DNA from: Verrucomicrobiota bacterium
Lineage (GTDB): Bacteria; Verrucomicrobiota; Kiritimatiellia; CAIVKH01
Direction of reading: 5' to 3'
Assembly: GCA_024233345.1 (NCBI GenBank)
Contig: JACKPT010000011.1
Coordinates: 72,197-136,196, forward strand
DNA length: 64,000 nt
Numbering within the stretch: position 1 is the stretch's first letter; every line of letters starts with the position of its first letter. Under the pieces are notes generated by a model. That model was not told where the DNA came from. It ran no database searches and saw nothing but the letters and a program-made list of their open reading frames with translations. This document shows positions 32,906 through 41,145 of the stretch, piece after piece. A program made the translations under genes and the position numbers.

Positions 32906-33277
32906 ATGACCGAGGAGCAAAATCAGGCTTCCCGCCCGATCCTTCTTAGCGTCGGTGGGAACGATTGCATTCCCCAACCGGCAACCTTTCGACTTTGCCC
33001 ACTGGGTGCCCAGTTTTACACGGATCGGCCCCTGCGCGAATTTGATCTGATGACCATGACCATCCAGACTCCGGGGTCAGCCGAACCCGTCGAACACACC
33101 GGAGCCATCATACGGTGTGAGGACTCCGGCACTCGCGAAGGGCGATATCGTATCTGGATCAAGTTTCTTGATAACCCCCTGCAAACCTGTGACCAGATCG
33201 CGTGCGATGCCCATGACGATCATACCCGCTGCTGTTTTTGTGAGCAGGAACCATCCCCGGAATTGCCCCCCGGCTGA
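32906..33277 (+). CDS. Small PilZ-like protein with Cys/His-rich C-terminus
   Basis: 123 residues. The central part (PATFRLCPLGAQFYTDRPL, FDLMTMTIQTP, EHTGAIIRCEDSG, GRYRIWIKFLD) has the strand pattern of PilZ domains, but the c-di-GMP motifs RxxxR and D/NxSxxG are not recognisable, so it may be a non-binding member. The C-terminal IACDAHDDHTRCCFCEQE contains four Cys and two His within about 18 residues, suggesting a bound metal or redox site. I do not know a named family for this combination. It sits between lptF/G and cdd on the same strand with its own promoter. Confidence 0.5.
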   Translation: MTEEQNQASRPILLSVGGNDCIPQPATFRLCPLGAQFYTDRPLREFDLMTMTIQTPGSAEPVEHTGAIIRCEDSGTREGRYRIWIKFLDNPLQTCDQIACDAHDDHTRCCFCEQEPSPELPPG

Positions 33278-33322
33278 AATGCGGGATTCCCACGAACCTC
33301 GATTTCATGTTAGGAGTACCCT

Positions 33323-33742
33323 ATGACTGATCTACCGGTTAACGATCTGTTGCAACACGCCATGGCGGCCCGTGAACGGGCCTACGCCCCCTACTCCCAC
33401 TTTCTTGTCGGAGCGGCCATCCATTGTGTCGGAGATGGCAAAATCTTCGCCGGGTGCAATGTGGAGAATGCGAGCTATGGCGGCACCATCTGCGCCGAGC
33501 GCTCCGCCATCGTCAGTATGGTTTCCCAACGGGGATTCTGCCGGATCGATGGTGTGGTTGTGGTCACCAATGCGGAACCCGCCAGTTGTCCCTGCGGCTT
33601 GTGCCTTCAGGTACTGGCCGAATTCTGTTCACCATCCACACCGGTCTATCTGGCCAACCTCAACGGCATCCAGAAGCAACTCACCATGCAAGAACTGCTC
33701 CCCCACTCCTTCACCGAGGTGCCCGGACCCGCGGCATCATGA
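33323..33742 (+). CDS. cdd: Cytidine deaminase
   Basis: 139 residues, normal for the tetrameric enzyme. The zinc site is complete: NVENASYGGTICAERSA (Cys and catalytic Glu) and PCGLCLQVLAEF (two Cys). YAPYSHFLVGAAI at the N-terminus binds substrate. It converts cytidine to uridine in pyrimidine salvage. A Shine-Dalgarno (TTAGGAG) lies seven bases before the ATG. The last six bases overlap the convergent htpG stop. Confidence 0.96.
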   Translation: MTDLPVNDLLQHAMAARERAYAPYSHFLVGAAIHCVGDGKIFAGCNVENASYGGTICAERSAIVSMVSQRGFCRIDGVVVVTNAEPASCPCGLCLQVLAEFCSPSTPVYLANLNGIQKQLTMQELLPHSFTEVPGPAAS

Positions 33743-35671
33743 CCGCTCAGAGGAGCGCGCGGCCATCAGCGAACTCACCAATCGGCTGAACCGTGCCGGA
33801 TCCTTGAGCGGGGATCCCTCCATGAGCAACGCTTGCCCCAGCAGCAAATCCGCATAGTCTTTCAGTTCGGGATTTTCCGCGTTCTCGCTGTGCAGGGACT
33901 GCATCACTGCCACTACCGGATGATTCGGGTTGACCTCAAGGATCCGCTTGGATTCCGGAACCTCCTGCCCCATGGCCTTCATGACCCGCTCCATGGTTGC
34001 ATTCATGCCGTGCTCATCGGCAACCAGGCAGCAGGGCGAATCCACCAGCCGGTGGCTGAACCGAACATCTTTAACTTCTCCGGAAAGCATGGTTTTCATC
34101 CAGTCCAGGAGCGGACTGGCCGGTTCCTTGTCTTCCTGCTTCTTCTCTTCGCTTTTCTCTTCCGCGGGGTCTTTATCCAGATCCAACTCACCGCGATCGA
34201 TGTGCCGGATGGTCTTTTCGCCATAGGTCGTCACCGCCGAGCCAACCCACTCATCGATGGGATCGACCCAGAACAAAACCTCATAGTCATGTGTCTTGAA
34301 GACCTCCAGCAACGGGGAGGCTTTCGCGGCTTGGACCGAGTCAGCGGTCAGAACATAAATCTCCTTTTGTGCTGCCGGCATGCGGTCCACATAGTCCCGG
34401 AACGAGACCCAGTCATCGCCTTCGGTTCTGGTGCTCGGATAGAGCATGAGATCCAGCAATTTGTCCTTGTTTTCAATGTCCGCATGCAAGCCCTCTTTGA
34501 GCACCGGGCCAAAGGCCTTGAAGAATGCCCGATAGTCCTCCACATGCTTTTCCTTCATTTCGGAAAGGGTTTTCAGCACTTTGGCCACCAGGTTCTTGCG
34601 GATTTTCCGAATGATTGCGTCATCCTGAAGCATTTCCCGGGAAACGTTCAGGGGCAGATCACTGGAGTCCACCACCCCCTTGATAAACCGAAGGTACTCC
34701 GGCAGGAGGGCTTTGCAGTCGTCGGTGATGAAAACGTTCCGCACATACAAATGAATGCCATGATGCCCCTCCCGCATATAGAGGTCCATCGGCGCCTGCT
34801 TGGGAATGAACAGCAACGCCTTGAATTCAGTGACGCCTTCTCCCGCATAGTGAATGGTCTTGCCAGGCTCACCGAAGTCATGACTCACATGATGGTAAAA
34901 TTCCTTGTACGCCTCTTCGGATACTTCGGAGGGTGATTTTTTCCAGATCGCCTTCCGGGAATTAATGATCTCCTCCTTGGGCGCCTCCCCTTCATCGGCG
35001 GAAGAATCGTCTTCTGTATCCACGTCCGGCTTTGGCGTCTCGAGAACCACCGGATAGGCGATATAGTCAGAGTACTGTTTGACGATGGATCGAATGCGCC
35101 ACCCGTCGAGATATTCATCCAGACCCTCGCGCAAGTGTAGAATGACATCGGTTCCCGCCTCGGCCCGGTCCGTTTCCTCCAGGGTGTAAGCATCCTCGCC
35201 ATGGGAGGACCATTTCAGTGCGGGATCCAGACTGCCCAGTCGCCTGGTGATGACCTCCACTTTGTCTGCCACCATGAATGAAGCATAAAAGCCAACCCCG
35301 AACTGGCCGATCAGCTCCGGTTTGGACGCATTCTCCGGGTGGGCGGAAAGACTATCGAGAAATCGCTTGGTCCCCGAATTCGCGATCGTACCAATGTTGT
35401 CTTCAATTTCCTGACGGTTCATGCCCACCCCATTATCCGACACCACCAGGGTGCGCGCTTCCTTGTCGATGCGGATGCGAACTTTCCAGTCTTCCTCGGC
35501 TTTCTGGTGCTCCTTGTCGGTGAGGGATTCGAATCGGGCCCGGTCCAGGGCATCGGATGCGTTGGAGATTAACTCCCGCAAAAAGATTTCCTTCTTGGAG
35601 TACAGGGAGTGGATGACAAGATCAAGCAGCCGCCGTACTTCGGTTTTGAAGGCATGGGTTTCTGTCGTCAT
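33737..35671 (-). CDS. htpG: Chaperone HtpG (bacterial Hsp90)
   Basis: 644 residues, normal length. N-terminal ATPase domain with IFLRELISNASDALD, VSDNGVGMNRQEI and GQFGVGFYASFMV (GHKL motifs), the middle domain with the catalytic-loop Arg region LPLNVSREMLQ, and the dimerisation domain ending near ALLMEGSPLKDP. The start follows AAAGGA at a suitable distance; an earlier in-frame ATG is ignored. It folds client proteins under stress. I see no heat-shock promoter that I can define in the 77 bases before the neighbouring M42 gene end. Confidence 0.97.
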   Translation of the reverse strand: MTTETHAFKTEVRRLLDLVIHSLYSKKEIFLRELISNASDALDRARFESLTDKEHQKAEEDWKVRIRIDKEARTLVVSDNGVGMNRQEIEDNIGTIANSGTKRFLDSLSAHPENASKPELIGQFGVGFYASFMVADKVEVITRRLGSLDPALKWSSHGEDAYTLEETDRAEAGTDVILHLREGLDEYLDGWRIRSIVKQYSDYIAYPVVLETPKPDVDTEDDSSADEGEAPKEEIINSRKAIWKKSPSEVSEEAYKEFYHHVSHDFGEPGKTIHYAGEGVTEFKALLFIPKQAPMDLYMREGHHGIHLYVRNVFITDDCKALLPEYLRFIKGVVDSSDLPLNVSREMLQDDAIIRKIRKNLVAKVLKTLSEMKEKHVEDYRAFFKAFGPVLKEGLHADIENKDKLLDLMLYPSTRTEGDDWVSFRDYVDRMPAAQKEIYVLTADSVQAAKASPLLEVFKTHDYEVLFWVDPIDEWVGSAVTTYGEKTIRHIDRGELDLDKDPAEEKSEEKKQEDKEPASPLLDWMKTMLSGEVKDVRFSHRLVDSPCCLVADEHGMNATMERVMKAMGQEVPESKRILEVNPNHPVVAVMQSLHSENAENPELKDYADLLLGQALLMEGSPLKDPARFSRLVSSLMAARSSERS

Positions 35672-35748
35672 AGCATTGAATTCCTTTCTACATGATCGCA
35701 TTTACACAGGGGTAGCCCCTTCCGGTCAGGCCAGGGCAATCGTTCCGT

Positions 35749-36981
35749 CTAGCGTTTGAATGGGACGCTCTGATCCAGCCGGGGGTGGCCGTCTTGCAGG
35801 TCCGCCTTCTGAATTCCTTTACCCTTGTTGGCTTTGGCAAGGTCCTCAATCAAACCGGCGAGCAGATGAATGCTGGCCATCACATCGCCGGTGTGACCGC
35901 TCTCGGAAATGGTATGCATATTGCGCAGGGGGATGCCCAGCGAGGCGGAAGCTGCATCGACACTGGCCAGAGCCGCCGCCATTGCGTCGGTACCGGTGTC
36001 CCGCCCGGAAGGGCTGGTCTGCAGGGGAATATCACGCTTCCTTGCCGCCTGCACAATCAGGCTATTGAGATACTCACTGGTCGTGGCACCGGTGGTGAGG
36101 GTCGGGCCCTCCCCAATCGCAACCTTGGTAAATCGCTGATCGCCGACCCCGGGGGCGGCATCGTAGTCATGGTCCACATCGACACCAATCAGAATATCCG
36201 GCTTCAGAACCCCGGCAAACACCCGGCTGCCGAACCGGCCGATTTCTTCATGGGTGGCGATGGCAAACTGAACCCGGAGGGTCTCCGGTGTCTTTTTTGC
36301 AATCAGTCGCGCGGTCTCCAGGGTCACAAAACTACCCAAACCATTATCGAGATAAGCCCCGTAAAAGGTGTTGTCGGCAAAACCAGGGCGGATTGGCCGA
36401 TTCATGAGTAGGGTGTCGCCGGGCTTGATCCCCGCCTTTTGCACCTGCTTCTTTTTATCTTTGCCGTGCAGTTGAAGTTCCAGATAGAGCATTTCGGGCT
36501 TGATGCCCTTTTCCCCGTTACGCAGTCCAGCCGGTGCGAAGTGAATCGCCCCGATGGCTTCAATGGTGCCGCCCTCAATTCGCCGGTACTGCCCGGGCTT
36601 CTCCGGATGCTCGCTGAACACGATGACCTCATGACCGATCAGGGTGGTGGGTAAAAAGGAATCCGAGTTGATCCAGACCTTCCCGTCATCGCCGATGGAT
36701 CGAACCTGCATCCGGATCTTGTCGGCATGACCGATGATCATGACACTGCACAGGTCGTCCCGGCCGGGATGGGTATCACAGACAATGCCCGCATTTCCTT
36801 TGAATTGATGAATCGACCAGCTCGCCGGCATGAACGATTCCATCTCCGGCTTGATCACCCCGTAGGTCATGGCGGCTTCCAGTCCGATTGGGCTGGGGGC
36901 GGCCAGCACACGCCGCATCAAAGAGAATTTATTCTCCGGCATCGCCTGGGTCCAGGGTTTGGATTTCTTCTCCGCTTTCAT
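35749..36981 (-). CDS. M42-family metallo-aminopeptidase
   Basis: 410 residues from an ATG preceded by AGGAG; an earlier ATG six codons up has no such site. The two-metal ligands can be followed: MIIGHADKIRM (His, Asp), YGAYLDNGLGSFV (bridging Asp), FAIATHEEIGRFGSRV (Glu pair), GVDVDHDYD (Asp) and ISESGHTGDV (His), with SGRDTGTDAMA as the family's GTDA motif. M42 enzymes cut N-terminal residues from peptides as large cytoplasmic tetrahedral complexes. The bioA gene is divergent, 89 bases away. Confidence 0.9.
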   Translation of the reverse strand: MKAEKKSKPWTQAMPENKFSLMRRVLAAPSPIGLEAAMTYGVIKPEMESFMPASWSIHQFKGNAGIVCDTHPGRDDLCSVMIIGHADKIRMQVRSIGDDGKVWINSDSFLPTTLIGHEVIVFSEHPEKPGQYRRIEGGTIEAIGAIHFAPAGLRNGEKGIKPEMLYLELQLHGKDKKKQVQKAGIKPGDTLLMNRPIRPGFADNTFYGAYLDNGLGSFVTLETARLIAKKTPETLRVQFAIATHEEIGRFGSRVFAGVLKPDILIGVDVDHDYDAAPGVGDQRFTKVAIGEGPTLTTGATTSEYLNSLIVQAARKRDIPLQTSPSGRDTGTDAMAAALASVDAASASLGIPLRNMHTISESGHTGDVMASIHLLAGLIEDLAKANKGKGIQKADLQDGHPRLDQSVPFKR

Positions 36982-37070
36982 CGTACTCCTGCTTTCCATG
37001 GGGCGATTGGTCTGCCCCCTTGCATTTACCTGTCATTCGTCTTAAAAACCGTATTAGTGGATACGCTATC

Positions 37071-38426
37071 ATGACCGACATCGCAACCCTGCTTTCACAG
37101 GATTTTCATGCCATTTGGCATCCCTATACCCGGTTTTCCACCCTCCGGGAGCACCAACTGCCTGTCCTTTGCCGCGGCGAAGGCATGCATCTATACACCC
37201 CGGATGGGCGTGCGTTTGTGGATGCCATCTCATCCTGGTGGTGTTGCGCCCTCGGCCACAGTCACCCGGCCATCGTCCGGGCAATCCAGAGCCAGGCCGG
37301 ACAGCTCCAACACAGCATTCTTGGCAATCTGACCCATCCCCAGGCGATCCGGCTTGCCCATCGCCTCGCCCACCTGCTGCCAACCCGGGACCGACATACC
37401 CTGTTCGCATCCGACGGGTCGAGCGCCATTGAGCAAGCAGTCAAAATAGCCGTTCAGTATCGTCATAACACCGGCGAAACCCAGCGCCGAAAGATTGCCT
37501 GCCTGACCTCGGCCTATCATGGTGACACGCTCGGTTCGATGTCGCTCGGTTATGTCGAAGCATTTCACCGACCGTTTCGCGAGCTTTTGTTCAGTGCGGT
37601 GCGACTGCCGTTTCCCCAGTGCCCCTGCCGGATGACACGGGACATCGCCCCCGGGCATTCTGAACCCGATCCGGCCTGCACCGCATCCTGTTTTGCCGAG
37701 GCCGAAGCCATTCTTGAGGAAGTTGCAGAGGAGCTCACTGCGGTGGTGGTCGAACCCATGGTCCAGGGGGCTGCCGGCATGCGAATGCACGGCGCGGGCT
37801 GGCTCTCCTCCCTTGCCACCTGGTGCCGGAACCATGATGTTCTATTGATTCTTGATGAAATTGCCACCGGATTCGGGCGTACCGGGGAACTGTTTGCCTT
37901 TCATCATGCCGCCGGGGTGGATCCGGACATCCTGTGTCTCGGCAAAGCTCTGACCGCCGGATCGCTCCCGTTGAGCGCCACGGTGGTCAAGGACTTCATC
38001 TACCGGACCTTTGCCGATCTCGACGAAGACCATACACTTCAGCATGGCCATACCTTTTGCGGAAACCCCATCGCCGCCGCCGCTGCCAACGCAGCACTCG
38101 ATGTCTATCTAGCGCCGGAATTCCTCACCGGGGTCAGGGAGTTGGCCGGGCTGCTGCGAACCGGACTCGAGCCCTGCCGGGAAATTCCCGGGGTGCGGGA
38201 TGTCCGCTGCCTCGGTTTGGTCGGTGCCGTGGAACTGGAGCCTCATCACGGACGGCCCGCAGACTCCCGGGCTCATCAAATCCGGCGGCACCTCCAGGAT
38301 CAGGGCATCCTGCTCCGCCCCATCGGGGATGTCCTCTACCTGATGCCTCCCCTGATCATCGACCAGACCACCCTGGATTGGTTGATCCGTGAATTTATCC
38401 AGGCGATCTCCACCGTCGCCAGATGA
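37071..38426 (+). CDS. bioA: Adenosylmethionine-8-amino-7-oxononanoate aminotransferase
   Basis: 451 residues. IWHPYTRFSTL near the start and SSWWCCALGHSHPAIVRA are BioA signatures; SDGSSAIEQAVKIAVQYR, VVVEPMVQGAAGMRMH, LILDEIATGFGRTGELF and the PLP Lys in LCLGKALTAGSLPLSATV complete the class III aminotransferase site. It makes 7,8-diaminopelargonate in biotin synthesis, with SAM as amino donor. Other bio genes are not in the window. The frame is open upstream into the M42 gene but the extension is not protein-like. An interval of 153 bases to the mlaD stop shows no terminator. Confidence 0.95.
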   Translation: MTDIATLLSQDFHAIWHPYTRFSTLREHQLPVLCRGEGMHLYTPDGRAFVDAISSWWCCALGHSHPAIVRAIQSQAGQLQHSILGNLTHPQAIRLAHRLAHLLPTRDRHTLFASDGSSAIEQAVKIAVQYRHNTGETQRRKIACLTSAYHGDTLGSMSLGYVEAFHRPFRELLFSAVRLPFPQCPCRMTRDIAPGHSEPDPACTASCFAEAEAILEEVAEELTAVVVEPMVQGAAGMRMHGAGWLSSLATWCRNHDVLLILDEIATGFGRTGELFAFHHAAGVDPDILCLGKALTAGSLPLSATVVKDFIYRTFADLDEDHTLQHGHTFCGNPIAAAAANAALDVYLAPEFLTGVRELAGLLRTGLEPCREIPGVRDVRCLGLVGAVELEPHHGRPADSRAHQIRRHLQDQGILLRPIGDVLYLMPPLIIDQTTLDWLIREFIQAISTVAR

Positions 38427-38579
38427 CTCATTCCCACGACTCTGGTTACCGGATCACCGTACCCGGCAACCTGTCAGCGGCTAGAGCCATTCAAGTAATG
38501 CCGAAGCCGTACAGCGATTCGCCAGGCAGGCTGGGCGGCCCGTGACAAACCGACCGGCCAAAGATGAACTTAGACGGCT

Positions 38580-39572
38580 CTAGAATGCGCCCAGAAACAG
38601 GGAGCCGAAGGTGGTGAACGGCGAGGTTTCCCGAATGTCATCCACCATCGCCCGCACCTCGTTGAGGGCGCTCATCAATTCATTGTAGAGGGCATCATCC
38701 GTCAGCATCTTGCCCAGCGAACCCTCTCCAGCTCCCACTTTTCCGGTAACCTCTTCCAGCGAGGAGACCGCCGATGCGAGATCCTGATAGAGGGTGTCGT
38801 CCGAGGATAGCAACCTGCCCATGGTTCCCTCTCCCGCCGCCAGTCGGGCGGTAATTTCCGCCAGATCCCCGGATACCGCACGAAAGTTCTCATACACAGT
38901 CTCATCCTGCATCAGTTTCCCGATGGTTCCCTCACCCCGCTCGAGGGTCCCGGTCAGGTTCTTTAAACTTTTGGTGATGGCTTCAAAATCATTGTAAAGG
39001 GTGTCCTCATACAACAGCTTGCCAAAGGTTCCCCTCCCCTCAGCCAATCCCTCGGTGAGCTGTCGAACATTGGCCATCGATATTTCCAGGTTCTTGAGAA
39101 TCCCCCCCTCTTCCAGCGCTTTGCGAATGGCGAGAATGGCGTCCGATGCCTCCGTGATAAAGTCGATGGGAGCGGTTCCCTTCAGTAAACTGTCGCCGGA
39201 AACCTTGGGTTGGGTCTCCGAACCCTGTTTGATCGCAACATACTTCCCCCCCAACACCGAGGATGATTCCACCGAAATCTCGTAGTCCTCCCGCAAATCC
39301 AGGCGATACTTTAACGTGAGCTCCACCACCACCCCATCACGCTCGATCGTCATCACGCTGACCCGCCCCACGTCAACCCCCTGCACATAGACCTTGTCCC
39401 CGGTAATCAAACCGGTCACATCGGCAAACTTGACCCGGATCTGATAGGTCTTTGTGAAGATGTTGTCGAAACTCAGGATGATGGTGAAATAGGCCAGCGC
39501 GGAAAGGATCAGGAACATGAACAGTCCCACCATCAATTCGAGCTTGGCTTGCTTGGCACGATCTTTTTTCAT
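38580..39572 (-). CDS. mlaD: MlaD-like MCE-domain lipid-binding protein with C-terminal repeats
   Basis: 330 residues. One membrane helix (ELMVGLFMFLILSALAYFTI), then the MCE domain (RVKFADVTGLITGDKVYVQG, VDVGRVSVMTIERDG, SSSVLGGKYVAI). The C-terminal half carries four spaced copies of a motif close to EGT-G-LL-D-T-LY (RGTFGKLLYEDTLYNDF, EGTIGKLMQDETVYENF, EGTMGRLLSSDDTLYQDL, EGSLGKMLTDDALYNEL), spaced roughly 35 residues apart and separated by helical stretches. MlaD rings pass phospholipids between membranes. The start is in an ATGA overlap with mlaF. Extended tails with this motif are, to my memory, common in the PVC group. Confidence 0.92.
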   Translation of the reverse strand: MKKDRAKQAKLELMVGLFMFLILSALAYFTIILSFDNIFTKTYQIRVKFADVTGLITGDKVYVQGVDVGRVSVMTIERDGVVVELTLKYRLDLREDYEISVESSSVLGGKYVAIKQGSETQPKVSGDSLLKGTAPIDFITEASDAILAIRKALEEGGILKNLEISMANVRQLTEGLAEGRGTFGKLLYEDTLYNDFEAITKSLKNLTGTLERGEGTIGKLMQDETVYENFRAVSGDLAEITARLAAGEGTMGRLLSSDDTLYQDLASAVSSLEEVTGKVGAGEGSLGKMLTDDALYNELMSALNEVRAMVDDIRETSPFTTFGSLFLGAF

Positions 39573-40333
39573 GACGAAACCGACTCCTCCCATACACCCT
39601 TTCGGGTTATGTACTGCGATGCAAGAAATTGTTGAACCACCGGGTGGCTGGAATGAATAAAGTCCGCTGGGGTCGCCAATTCCACCACCTTGCCCTGATG
39701 CAACATGGCGATCCGGGTCCCAATCGACAGGGCACTGTGCAAGTCGTGGGTCACGACAATGCTGGTAATTCCCAGCTCCCGGTTGGTATTGGCAATCAGC
39801 TCGTCGATGGTTCTGGATGTCAGGGGGTCCAATCCCGACGTCGGTTCATCGTACAAGACCACTTCCGGTTGACGAACAATGGCCCGGGCCAGTGAAACCC
39901 GCTTCTTCATCCCCCCGGACAAATCCGAAGGCGAACGGTCATAGGCATCCTCAAGCTCGACCAAACGAAGCTTTTCCCGCACCAGGCCATCGATTTCATC
40001 ATCGGTCATCTTTGTGTGCTCCCGCAAAGGCAAGGCGACATTCTCACCCGCGGAGATCCACTGAAGCAACGCGCCGCTTTGGAACAGGTAGCCGAATTTG
40101 GCCCGAATGCGCTCCAGATCCCGCCCGGTGGCTTCCGAGACACAATCATCGCCGACCCACACTTGGCCCTCATCCGGGGTCAACAACCGGACCATGTGCT
40201 TGAGGGTGACACTTTTCCCCGCGCCGGACAATCCCACGATGATGAAGACCTCACCCTGGGCAATGGTGAACGTGGCTTCATCCAGCACGGTCTTTTTGCC
40301 AAAGCGCTTGGTCACTTGTTCGAAACGAATCAT
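39569..40333 (-). CDS. mlaF: MlaF-like ABC transporter ATPase
   Basis: 254 residues. Walker A IIVGLSGAGKSVTLKH, signature DLSGGMKKRVSLARA, Walker B VVLYDEPTSGLDP and the His in VTHDLHSAL are intact. The GLSGAGKS and FGYLFQSGALLQW segments are typical of MlaF. It energises the MlaE permease. Coupled by ATGA overlaps to mlaE upstream and mlaD downstream. Confidence 0.96.
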   Translation of the reverse strand: MIRFEQVTKRFGKKTVLDEATFTIAQGEVFIIVGLSGAGKSVTLKHMVRLLTPDEGQVWVGDDCVSEATGRDLERIRAKFGYLFQSGALLQWISAGENVALPLREHTKMTDDEIDGLVREKLRLVELEDAYDRSPSDLSGGMKKRVSLARAIVRQPEVVLYDEPTSGLDPLTSRTIDELIANTNRELGITSIVVTHDLHSALSIGTRIAMLHQGKVVELATPADFIHSSHPVVQQFLASQYITRKGVWEESVSS

Positions 40334-41145
40334 AGCCGATAAAACATCCGGGTGATGATATAGCCTAGGATCAGAATCGTCAGAAAGGAAATGATCACCG
40401 TCCGCCGGGTCGCCTGGCCCACCCCAACCGCGCCATTGGAGGCGGTCAGGCCCTGATGGCAGGAAACCGTGGCGATCACAATCCCGAATACCAGGGCCTT
40501 GAAGAGTCCCACATAAAGATCCTTGTTCTGGGCAAACAACTGGGCGTTGTCAAAATAGGCGGTCATCGTAACCTCCAACTGGGTGGTCCCCACCACCGCC
40601 CCGCCAAAGATCCCGACAATATTGGTGAAGACGGTCAGCAGAGGCAGCATGATCATCAGGGCCACCAGTCGCGGCATGACCAGGAACCGGACCGGGTTGA
40701 TCGACATGATCTCCAGTGCGGATATTTCCTCCGACACGGTCATGGTGCCAATTTGTGCGGCGATCGCCGACCCGACACTGGCGGCAATGATCAGGGCTGT
40801 CATAAAAGGTCCCATCTCGCGCAGCATCACCACCGTGACTGCGGTGCCAATGTTCGACTGCAAACCGAACCGGCGCAATTCCAGTCCGGTCTGCAGGGCG
40901 AGAATCATCCCCGTGAACATGCCGACCACGGTAATGACCCCCAGACTCTTAATCCCGCCCACGTACATTTGCTGAAAGATCTGCTGTCGGGCCCGGAACC
41001 TGAACATGCTCCGGATATGCAGAAAAGCCTCCCCCAGCATCAGCAGTGCGAGACCGGCCCCGCGAAGGGTCTGGACCACATGTCGGCCCGTCTGCTCGAT
41101 GATGGTCTCCGCCGGGGGCAGATATTCTGGTTCACGGGTTTTCAA
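40330..41145 (-). CDS. mlaE: MlaE-like lipid transport permease
   Basis: 271 residues. MlaE-family features: QQMYVGGIKSLGVITVVGMF, TGMILALQTGLELRRFG, GTAVTVVMLREMGPFMTALI and IAAQIGTMTVSEEISALEIM, with the end GVGQATRRTVIISFLTILIL. It forms the inner-membrane core of the Mla complex. The preceding gene is a secreted repeat protein whose stop overlaps this ATG (ATGA), and MlaF follows. Confidence 0.96.
   Translation of the reverse strand: MKTREPEYLPPAETIIEQTGRHVVQTLRGAGLALLMLGEAFLHIRSMFRFRARQQIFQQMYVGGIKSLGVITVVGMFTGMILALQTGLELRRFGLQSNIGTAVTVVMLREMGPFMTALIIAASVGSAIAAQIGTMTVSEEISALEIMSINPVRFLVMPRLVALMIMLPLLTVFTNIVGIFGGAVVGTTQLEVTMTAYFDNAQLFAQNKDLYVGLFKALVFGIVIATVSCHQGLTASNGAVGVGQATRRTVIISFLTILILGYIITRMFYRL

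Noticed and set aside
36888..37070. Upstream extension of the BioA reading frame
   Set aside because: The extension overlaps the divergent M42 gene and is not conserved-looking; ATG 37071 places the family start IWHPYTRF correctly.
38480..38582. Inverted copies of CTAGAGCC about 88 bases apart between bioA and mlaD
   Set aside because: Eight bases only, with one copy overlapping the mlaD stop; likely chance.
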